Both the position numbers and the translations under genes were made by a program. This document shows, piece by piece, positions 6,481 through 12,370 of a DNA stretch of 12,370 nt (within the stretch, counting starts at the first letter, position 1; each line of letters opens with the position of its first letter). The DNA is taken from positions 1-12,370 of the forward strand of contig CAKRRX010000076.1 in the NCBI GenBank assembly GCA_934394595.1. Direction: 5' to 3'. The notes beneath the pieces were generated by a model. It was not told where the DNA came from. It saw only the letters and a list, made by a program, of their open reading frames with translations, and did no database searches. The DNA is from an uncultured Blautia sp. (GTDB lineage: Bacteria > Bacillota > Clostridia > Lachnospirales > Lachnospiraceae).

Positions 6481-7239
6481 ATGAAGAAAAAAATCATAAT
6501 GGCATTATTAGTTGGTTCACTTGCAGCAACAGCTCCTGTAAGCTGTTTTGCAGCAGAGACCAGTGCAGAAACCACAGCTGACGCAGATACAACAGAAGAG
6601 ACTGAAGAGGCTTCTGAGGAAACTGAGAATCTGAAAACAGTTGGAGAAGAAACAGAAGATGCCATTAGTTTCAAATTAAAAAATGCTACTACTAAAAAAA
6701 TCACAGGTCTTGCGATCAAGACATCTGAGGACGCAGAATTTCCGGAGAACATGATGGCAGCTGACGATTCTTTTGCCCTGAAAGAGAAGAAGACAGTATT
6801 CTTTACTAAAGCAGACACTGCAGATGCCGCACAAAGCACAGAAAATGCAGCAGAAGATCAGGCACCGACTTATGACCTGCACCTTACTTTTGAGGATCAG
6901 ACTACTGCAGACGTTCACGGGGTAGCGCTGGAGGATCTTGTTACTCTTGTTATCCGTGAGAAAAATGGTATTGTATATGGTACCTATCAGAAGCAGAGCG
7001 ATAAGGAAAAAGCAAGCACCTATGATACAGAAAAGGCACTTGCAGACCAGGCAGCAGCCGATGCGGCAGCACAGGCACAGGCTGAGGCAGATGCAGCCGC
7101 TGCACAGCAGTCACAGAGCAGTGATTACTCCAATGACTACAGCTATGATTATGGCGGAGATGATTACAGTGGTGGAGACGACTACAGCGGCGGAGACGAC
7201 GGTGGAGACGGTTGCTTGGATAACGGACTTTTAGGTTGA
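6481..7239 (+). CDS. Exported acidic protein with Ala-rich segment and Gly/Asp/Tyr/Ser tail, unknown function
   Basis: A 252-aa protein that I cannot name. The signal peptide is MKKKIIMALLVGSLAATAPV-SCFA, with likely cleavage after CFA (residue ~24). The cysteine in PVSC is a poor lipobox because of the proline at -3. Residues ~25-55 are a Glu/Thr-rich acidic linker. Residues ~60-165 look like a small beta-sandwich domain (ISFKLKNATTKKITGLAIKT ... VYGTYQK). Residues ~183-212 are an Ala/Gln/Asp helix. The tail has tandem DYSGGD repeats (bases 7162-7209) and ends GCLDNGLLG. Unlike the three preceding basic wall proteins it is strongly acidic and lacks wall-binding repeats. AAGGAG at 6465-6470 supports the ATG at 6481, 38 bases after the previous stop, so it is probably co-transcribed. 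Confidence 0.75.
   Translation: MKKKIIMALLVGSLAATAPVSCFAAETSAETTADADTTEETEEASEETENLKTVGEETEDAISFKLKNATTKKITGLAIKTSEDAEFPENMMAADDSFALKEKKTVFFTKADTADAAQSTENAAEDQAPTYDLHLTFEDQTTADVHGVALEDLVTLVIREKNGIVYGTYQKQSDKEKASTYDTEKALADQAAADAAAQAQAEADAAAAQQSQSSDYSNDYSYDYGGDDYSGGDDYSGGDDGGDGCLDNGLLG
7162..7209 (+). repeat. In-gene tandem repeat coding DYSGGD-DYSGGD-DGGD
   Basis: Two consecutive 18-base units and a shortened third encode DYSGGD, DYSGGD and DGGD. The units differ at third codon positions (AGT GGT versus AGC GGC), so the repeat is conserved more at protein than at DNA level and is not a fresh slippage product. Confidence 0.7.
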
Positions 7240-7285
7240 TCCCAAAACAGACGTTAATTTCCGTCAGAGAAAGAAAATGAATACA

Positions 7286-7331
7286 GAACAGGGCGCTGTA
7301 CTGTGAAAAGAGCAGTGCAGCGCCCTTGTTC
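7286..7331 (+). terminator. Strong GC-rich hairpin between the exported-protein genes and the acyltransferase operon
   Basis: GGGCGCTGTACTG (7291-7303) pairs with CAGTGCAGCGCCC (7313-7325) over 13 positions with one T·G wobble. The outer GAACA (7286-7290) pairs with TGTTC (7327-7331) around a single bulged T, giving an 18-pair stem with a 9-base loop. The following T content is poor, so termination would be partial. It most likely separates the two transcription units. It could also insulate the ribosome binding site at 7338-7342 of the next gene. Confidence 0.6.
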
Positions 7332-7350
7332 AACTTTAGGAGAAAAAATC

Positions 7351-8862
7351 ATGTCGTTAGTATCAAATCTGTTTCTGCTTTTTGTGGCGGCAAGTGTGCT
7401 TGTCTATTACATTGTGCCTCACAGATTTCAGTGGATCGTTTTACTGGCTTTCAGCTATGTTTATTATATAGCAGGAGGTCCCCGTTATGTTATCTTTATT
7501 TTATTTTCCACTGTTGTTACCTGGCTGACAGCTCTTTTTATTGAGAAAACAGAAGAAAAGGGGAATCACAAAGGAGCGCGCAGACTTCTGATCCTGGGGC
7601 TGCTTCTGAATTTTGGCATGCTTGGCATTGTAAAATATACCAATTTTGCAGTGGAGAATCTCAATGCCCTGTTTCATATGAATTTAAGGGAGATGAAGCT
7701 TTTGCTTCCTCTGGGAATTTCTTTTTATACCTTTCAGTCCTCCGGATATCTTCTGGATGTCTACTGGAAAAGGTGTAAAGCAGAAAAACAGCCCTTTAAA
7801 TACGCTCTGTTTGTGTCTTTCTTTCCGCAGATCCTTCAGGGACCAATTGGAAGATACAGTCGTCTGGCACAGCAGCTCTATGCGCCCCATAAGCTTGACG
7901 GAACCAATATTACCCGTGGATTTCAGCGGATCCTCTGGGGCTTTTTCAAAAAAATGATCCTTGCAGATTGGGCTGCGGTATTTGCAGATGCGATCTTTGA
8001 GGATCCGGATAAATTCAGCGGGATTGCCATTCTTGGGGTTCTGTTTTATACCATTCAGCTGTATGCAGATTTCTCAGGCGGAATGGATGTGGTAATCGGA
8101 ATTGCTTCCATGTTTGGAATAGAACTGGACGAGAACTTTAAGCGTCCGTTTTTTGCAATCTCTATTACAGATTTCTGGCATCGCTGGCATATTACACTGG
8201 GAACCTGGATGAAGGACTATGTGTTTTATCCGGTTACCTTATCCGGTTGGATGGGAAAATTTGGAAAATGGGGCAAGAAAGTTTTTGGAAAAAAGACCGG
8301 CCGCACACTCCCCATCTGTGTGGCAAATCTGATCGTATTCTTTGTAGTCGGCGTGTGGCATGGTGCTGCGTGGAAATACATTGTATATGGCATGTATAAT
8401 GGTGTGATCATAGCTTTCAGTGGTCTTATGGCAGAACACTACCGGAACTGGAAAAAGAAACTGCATATTTCGGGAAAAGAAACCTGGTATTATGTGTTTA
8501 CTGTGATTCGTACTTTCATCCTGGTGGTGATCAGCAACTATTTTGACCGCGCAGACAGTGTGAGACAGGCGCTGCATATGATGAAGCTCTCTGTGACACA
8601 GTTTGCACCGTCACAGCTGCTTCTGATCCCAGCCGGAAAGCAGGGAACAGCCTTTACCCCATATGCACTTCTGATCATAGCAGTTGGCTGTATCATCTTG
8701 TTTGTGGTAAGTGTACTCCAGGAGAGAGGTGTGAAGATCCGGGAATCCCTTTCCAGACTTCCTCTTCCTGTTACAGCAGCCATTTATTTTTGCATGCTGG
8801 TATCTATTGGATTATTTGGATCCACTGCAGTAGCGAGAGGTTTTATATATGCACAGTTTTAA
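7351..8862 (+). CDS. MBOAT O-acyltransferase, AlgI/DltB-like
   Basis: A polytopic membrane enzyme that moves an activated acyl group across or onto a surface polymer. The frame is open from 7303, but the ATG at 7351 is preferred: AGGAG lies at 7338-7342 and the protein then begins MSLVSNLFLLFV, as AlgI/DltB proteins do. From there it is 503 aa, nearer AlgI (~520) than DltB (~400), with many hydrophobic segments. Motifs visible are the early SYVYYIAGG region, PLGISFYTFQS, the FPQILQGPIGRY segment, WHRWHITLGTWMKDYVFYP (H277, H280) and GVWHGAAWKYIVYG with the conserved catalytic H337. It overlaps the next gene by 14 bases, so the two are translationally linked. With a DltD-like and a DltA-like gene following, it probably serves a Dlt-type route, not alginate acetylation. 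The acyl donor is unknown. Confidence 0.9.
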   Translation: MSLVSNLFLLFVAASVLVYYIVPHRFQWIVLLAFSYVYYIAGGPRYVIFILFSTVVTWLTALFIEKTEEKGNHKGARRLLILGLLLNFGMLGIVKYTNFAVENLNALFHMNLREMKLLLPLGISFYTFQSSGYLLDVYWKRCKAEKQPFKYALFVSFFPQILQGPIGRYSRLAQQLYAPHKLDGTNITRGFQRILWGFFKKMILADWAAVFADAIFEDPDKFSGIAILGVLFYTIQLYADFSGGMDVVIGIASMFGIELDENFKRPFFAISITDFWHRWHITLGTWMKDYVFYPVTLSGWMGKFGKWGKKVFGKKTGRTLPICVANLIVFFVVGVWHGAAWKYIVYGMYNGVIIAFSGLMAEHYRNWKKKLHISGKETWYYVFTVIRTFILVVISNYFDRADSVRQALHMMKLSVTQFAPSQLLLIPAGKQGTAFTPYALLIIAVGCIILFVVSVLQERGVKIRESLSRLPLPVTAAIYFCMLVSIGLFGSTAVARGFIYAQF

Positions 8863-9823
8863 GAAAATCATAAAAACAATCATTGTCCTTGCTGTTTGTG
8901 TGGCACTTCTTGTGGGACTGGATCTGGCTCTTTATCCCTGTACCTTTATGAGAAACGACATCCATTCAGTTGTGACAGAACAGTATGACGATATTATACT
9001 GGGAACTTCCCATGGAATGACAGATATTGATCCTGCAGTGATGGAGGAGGTTACAGGCAGAACCGGCCATAATATGTGTGTGGGCGGAGAATATGGGATT
9101 GACGCCTATTATATTGCAAAGCTGATCCAGGAGAAGCAAAAACCTTCCAGGATCATTTACGAGGTGGATCCTGGTTACTTTGTTTCAGAAAAAGAGGAGG
9201 GCAACAATTATCTGTTGTTTTACCATGAGTTCCCATTTTCCATGGCCAAATTGGAATATTTCTGGAACTCCATTGCTAAGTGTAATTTCCGGACCATTCT
9301 TTTTCCATGGTATGAATATTCATTAAGCTATGAATTAGGTAAGATTGGAGAGACGTTCCCGCAGAAATGGAACAAAGATTACGATATTTCTCATCTGAAA
9401 AGCGATACCCAGGAATATCATGAAAGTGGTTTTATTGAGAGATATCCGGTGGATACCTCCAAGCTGAAAATGAAAGATATCAAGGTATTCGAAGAGGAAA
9501 GCGTGAATCCTCAGAATATGGAGTATCTTGGTAAGCTGATTGATTTCTGCAGGGAAAATGATATAGAATTTGTCGCAGTAACCACCCCGATTCCTCTTGA
9601 TACCCTGAGAGCCTACAGTGATAATTACAATGCAGCATGGCAGTATTTTGGAGAGTATTTTGATAAGAAAGGTATTACATACCTGAATTTTAATACCCAG
9701 TACTTTAAGGCATTTACCCATGAATTAAATGCCTACACAGATTATGACGGACATATGAATGGAAATGCAGCGGCAGATTATTCAAAAGTTCTTGCAAATA
9801 TTCTGAAGGAGGAAAAAGCATGA
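8849..9823 (+). CDS. Membrane-anchored SGNH/DltD-like protein, partner of the MBOAT enzyme
   Basis: A 324-aa protein with one N-terminal membrane anchor (residues ~7-29) and an extracytoplasmic domain. An SGNH block I-like motif ILGTSHGMTDIDP places the nucleophile at S54. Near the C-terminus DYDGHMNG gives a D300-x-H302 pair, not the usual D-x-x-H. Such proteins (DltD, AlgJ/AlgX, PatB) work with MBOAT enzymes and carry out or assist the final acyl transfer to the polymer. The length is shorter than DltD (~390-420) and sequence outside the motifs is not recognisably DltD, so I give no symbol. It starts inside the end of the MBOAT gene, and its stop overlaps the start of the adenylation gene (ATGA at 9820-9823), which indicates one operon. 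Confidence 0.8.
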   Translation: MHSFKKIIKTIIVLAVCVALLVGLDLALYPCTFMRNDIHSVVTEQYDDIILGTSHGMTDIDPAVMEEVTGRTGHNMCVGGEYGIDAYYIAKLIQEKQKPSRIIYEVDPGYFVSEKEEGNNYLLFYHEFPFSMAKLEYFWNSIAKCNFRTILFPWYEYSLSYELGKIGETFPQKWNKDYDISHLKSDTQEYHESGFIERYPVDTSKLKMKDIKVFEEESVNPQNMEYLGKLIDFCRENDIEFVAVTTPIPLDTLRAYSDNYNAAWQYFGEYFDKKGITYLNFNTQYFKAFTHELNAYTDYDGHMNGNAAADYSKVLANILKEEKA

Positions 9824-11337
9824 TTACAAATGTTCTGGAATACCTGGAGAACTCAGCATCAAACTATCCGGATAAGATTGCTTTTGCAGATCTGGATAGC
9901 TCCTGTACCTTTGAGCAGCTTCGCTGTACAGGACGAAAGATCGGGACAGCTCTTGCAGCACATTTTGTACCGCGAAGCCCGGTGCCGGTCTTTATGGAAA
10001 AAGGGGTGGAGACCATAGGAATATTCATGGGAGCGGTTTATGCAGGCTGCTTTTATGTGCTGATGGACACCAAGCAGCCGGCAGCCAGATTGCAGCAGAT
10101 CCTGGAGATTCTCGACAGCAACATTCTGGTCACTTCCGAAAAATACAAAAAAGATCTGGAAAAGCTGGACTTTAAGGGAACGGTGCTGATGGCAGAAGAT
10201 CTGATAAATGGCGGGGAAGATCCGGTTCTTCTTGACAGGATCCGCAGCCAGGCTACAGATACAGATCCGTTATATGGTATTTTTACATCAGGTTCTACTG
10301 GAGTACCGAAAGGAGTAGTAGTAGGCCATCGTTCTGTTATAGATTTTATCGACTGTTTCACAGAACTGTTTCATATTACAGCAGAAGATGTGATGGGGAA
10401 TCAGGCCCCCTGGGATTTTGATGTATCTGTAAAGGATATTTACTCCGGATTAAAAACAGGAGCCACTGTGCAGATCATTCCCAAGCAGTATTTTTCTATT
10501 CCCAAGAATCTTCTTGACTTCCTGATCGAAAGGGAGGTCACCACCATTGTATGGGCAGTATCTGCTCTTTGCATTATCAGTACGTTAAATGGATTTACCT
10601 ACAAGGTTCCGGAAAAAATCAAAAAGATCCTGTTTTCCGGGGAAGTAATGCCTATCAAACACCTGAATATCTGGAGAAAATATCTTCCAGATGCCATGTT
10701 TGTGAACATTTACGGACCTACAGAGATCACCTGTAACTGTACTTATTATATTATTGACCGTGAGTTCCAGCCTGGGGATGTATTACCTATGGGGAAGGCA
10801 TTCCCGAATGAAAAAGTATTCCTTTTGGATGAGGAAAATCATCTGGTGACAGAAAAAGGAGTAAATGGCGAGATCTGTGTGGCAGGAAGTGCTCTGGCTC
10901 TTGGATATTATCGAAATCCGGAGCAGACCCAAAAGGCATTTGTACAGAATCCGCTGAATGACCGTTATCTGGAGCCTGTTTACCGAACCGGAGATCTTGC
11001 ATTTTATAATGACAGAGGCGAGCTTTGCTTTGCTACCCGTAAGGATTTTCAGATCAAACATATGGGACACCGTATTGAGTTGGGAGAAATCGAGAATGCC
11101 ATGGATAAGATTCCACAGATCCGCAGAAGCCTGTGCATTTACGATCAGGCTAAGAATAAGATCGTGGCATTTTATGAAGGAGAAATCGACCGTAAGGCTC
11201 TTTCAAGGGCATTGGTGCAGTATGTTCCGAACTTTATGGTGCCAAATGTATTTGTCCAGGTGGAAACCATGCCTCTCACCAAGAATGGAAAGATCGATCG
11301 TAAAGCATTGACTGCCAGATATCAGGAGGGAAAATAG
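9820..11337 (+). CDS. DltA-like amino acid adenylation enzyme (AMP-forming ligase)
   Basis: A 505-aa stand-alone adenylation domain, the length of DltA (~503). It would activate an amino acid as the AMP ester and load it on a carrier protein in the cytoplasm. Motifs are the P-loop-like A3 TSGSTGVPKG (156-165), FDVSVKD (200-206), NIYGPTE (296-302), GYYRNPEQT, YRTGD (D392), a DFQIKHMGHRIELGEIE stretch and NGKIDR with catalytic K491. Aligned by eye to GrsA, the substrate-pocket residues are D201, V202, K205, S248, L271, S273, I297, C305 and N306. DltA has a Cys in the position of S273 that selects D-Ala, and no Lys at K205, so D-alanine is doubtful. Lys at this pocket position occurs in some Glu-activating domains. 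The start overlaps the upstream stop, and the next gene begins at the base after this stop. No carrier protein is encoded within the window. Confidence 0.9.
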   Translation: MITNVLEYLENSASNYPDKIAFADLDSSCTFEQLRCTGRKIGTALAAHFVPRSPVPVFMEKGVETIGIFMGAVYAGCFYVLMDTKQPAARLQQILEILDSNILVTSEKYKKDLEKLDFKGTVLMAEDLINGGEDPVLLDRIRSQATDTDPLYGIFTSGSTGVPKGVVVGHRSVIDFIDCFTELFHITAEDVMGNQAPWDFDVSVKDIYSGLKTGATVQIIPKQYFSIPKNLLDFLIEREVTTIVWAVSALCIISTLNGFTYKVPEKIKKILFSGEVMPIKHLNIWRKYLPDAMFVNIYGPTEITCNCTYYIIDREFQPGDVLPMGKAFPNEKVFLLDEENHLVTEKGVNGEICVAGSALALGYYRNPEQTQKAFVQNPLNDRYLEPVYRTGDLAFYNDRGELCFATRKDFQIKHMGHRIELGEIENAMDKIPQIRRSLCIYDQAKNKIVAFYEGEIDRKALSRALVQYVPNFMVPNVFVQVETMPLTKNGKIDRKALTARYQEGK

Positions 11338-12370
11338 ATGGAGAAATACGATTTTCTGGAAAGCATTTTAAAGGAAACAGCTCCAACACCTTCCTATGTT
11401 TTTGATCTGGATCTGCTCTTTGAGCATGTGGAAAAGGTAAAAAAATGTTTTGCAGGAAAAGCCAGAGTATGCTATGCCATGAAAGCAAATCCATTTCTTA
11501 CAGGTCCTATGCTGGAGCATGTAGATCTGTTTGAAGTATGCTCTCCAGGTGAATTTCGTATCTGCGAGCGCACCGGGGTTCCTATGGAAAAGATTGTGCT
11601 TTCCGGAGTGTATAAGAACCCGGAGGACATTCAGTATGTGTTAAGAACCTATAAGGGAAAAGGTGTCTATACAGTAGAATCCTGGGAGCATCTGAAGCAT
11701 CTGGATCAGACTGCCAAAGAACTTGGAATGGTTGTCGATGTGCTGCTCCGTGTTACCAGTGGAAATCAGTTTGGAATGGATGAAGAAGATATCAGGAAAA
11801 TTATCAGAGACCGTAATAATGCCTATACAGGGATAAACATCCTTGGAATCCAGTTTTATTCCGGTACCCAGAAAAGAAATCTGTCCCAGATGGAAAAGGA
11901 ACTTCAGCAGCTGGACGCTTTTCTTGGAGAACTGAAAGAGAACTATGGTTTTCAGGCACAGGAACTGGAATATGGACCAGGCTTTTTCGCTCCTTATTTT
12001 GTGAAAGATAAAGAGGAACCTGTGGAGGAACTTCTGGGAGAATTTGGCAAAATTCTGGATGGACTTACCTTTGGGGGAAATGTGATCCTGGAGATGGGGC
12101 GCTATCTGGCTTATCTTTGTGGATTTTATCTGACCTCCATTGTTGATTTGAAAGTGAATCATGAGCAGTCCTATGCTATTGTAGACGGTGGTATCAATCA
12201 TCTGAATTACTACGGACAGACAATGGCAATGAAACAGCCTTACTGTACGCAGTTGGACAGTAAGGGACAGGCACGTGTATGTGGTGAGCAGGAGCAGTGG
12301 GATCTGTGTGGATCACTTTGTACAGTAAGTGATGTAATTGTAAAGCTTTTTCCATTGAAAAATCCACAGA
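11338..12370 (+). CDS. Fold-type III PLP-dependent decarboxylase, BtrK/LysA-like (3' end beyond the window)
   Basis: 344 codons are seen; the usual length is ~400-420. It belongs to the Orn/DAP/Arg decarboxylase 2 family, PLP enzymes that decarboxylate amino acids. Visible are the PLP lysine K49 in CYAMKANPF, an SPGEF segment, the phosphate-binding EYGPGFF (G213-G215), the EMGR motif (E252, R255), DGGINHLNYYG and the catalytic loop GSLCTVSD (C328, D332). It departs from diaminopimelate decarboxylase in two places: HxHxGSQ becomes QFYSGTQ (172-178) and CESGD becomes CTVSD. It is therefore probably not LysA. Relatives acting on carrier-bound substrates (BtrK in butirosin) or paired with AMP ligases in exosortase-associated clusters are better models. 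The ATG immediately follows the previous TAG, with a GGAGG ribosome site within the preceding codons (11325-11329), so it is translationally coupled. Confidence 0.85.
   Translation, partial: MEKYDFLESILKETAPTPSYVFDLDLLFEHVEKVKKCFAGKARVCYAMKANPFLTGPMLEHVDLFEVCSPGEFRICERTGVPMEKIVLSGVYKNPEDIQYVLRTYKGKGVYTVESWEHLKHLDQTAKELGMVVDVLLRVTSGNQFGMDEEDIRKIIRDRNNAYTGINILGIQFYSGTQKRNLSQMEKELQQLDAFLGELKENYGFQAQELEYGPGFFAPYFVKDKEEPVEELLGEFGKILDGLTFGGNVILEMGRYLAYLCGFYLTSIVDLKVNHEQSYAIVDGGINHLNYYGQTMAMKQPYCTQLDSKGQARVCGEQEQWDLCGSLCTVSDVIVKLFPLKNPQ

Noticed and set aside
7277..7306. Nine-codon ORF (MNTEQGAVL) before the MBOAT gene, possible DltX-like leader peptide
   Set aside because: It has no good ribosome site, is far shorter than DltX and has no membrane segment. 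It overlaps the hairpin.
7303..7350. 16-codon N-terminal extension of the MBOAT gene
   Set aside because: This ATG lies inside the strong hairpin at 7286-7331 with no ribosome site, and the extension is polar, unlike the N-termini of MBOAT proteins. The ATG at 7351 has AGGAG.
9820..11337. Naming the adenylation gene dltA outright
   Set aside because: Length and core motifs fit DltA, but the pocket residues and the decarboxylase neighbour differ, so D-alanine specificity is not supported.

Overview
The window looks like the chromosome of a low-to-mid GC, endospore-forming, anaerobic Firmicute, most likely a Lachnospiraceae-type Clostridium relative (Blautia/Roseburia/Ruminococcus-like). The grounds are a multi-cluster [FeFe]-hydrogenase catalytic subunit, the spore-coat ATPase SpoIVA, strong AGGAGG-type ribosome binding sites, and several secreted proteins with lysine-rich cell-wall-binding repeats. 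The genus assignment is inference. No tRNA, rRNA, CRISPR array, IS element or phage gene was seen.

Layout. (1) 1-1716: a probable end of an upstream gene, then hydA, probably the last gene of a trimeric NAD/ferredoxin-linked hydrogenase operon. (2) 1717-1878: a compact leader that can fold into a long hairpin overlapping both a T-run and the spoIVA ribosome binding site. (3) 1879-3577: spoIVA converging on a small membrane-protein gene (52 aa, minus strand, too short for usual ORF cut-offs), with a shared bidirectional terminator between them. (4) 3578-3796: a divergent promoter region. (5) 3797-7239: four co-directional genes for exported proteins. Two have cell-wall-binding repeats plus a transglutaminase-like Cys-His-Asp domain, one has the repeats plus a small BamE/BLIP-like C-terminal module, and one is an acidic protein with an Ala-rich segment and a Gly/Asp/Tyr/Ser tail. 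(6) 7351-12370 (runs off the end): a tightly coupled operon of an AlgI/DltB-like MBOAT acyltransferase, a DltD/SGNH-like membrane protein, a DltA-like adenylation enzyme and a fold-type III PLP decarboxylase.

The last block is the most interesting part. It has the logic of the dlt (teichoic acid D-alanylation) pathway: activation on a carrier protein, MBOAT-mediated transfer across the membrane, and a DltD-like partner. The gene order is not the dlt one, an amino-acid decarboxylase is fused into the operon, and the adenylation pocket differs from DltA, with a lysine at the GrsA-239 position and a serine where DltA has its D-Ala-selecting cysteine. The working hypothesis is that a decarboxylated amino acid (for example a GABA- or beta-alanine-like omega-amino acyl group, made on a carrier protein as BtrK does in butirosin biosynthesis) is put on a surface polymer instead of D-alanine. 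The carrier protein gene is not in the window and is predicted to lie just downstream. The neighbouring cationic wall-binding proteins make the whole 3.8-12.4 kb stretch look like a cell-envelope island.
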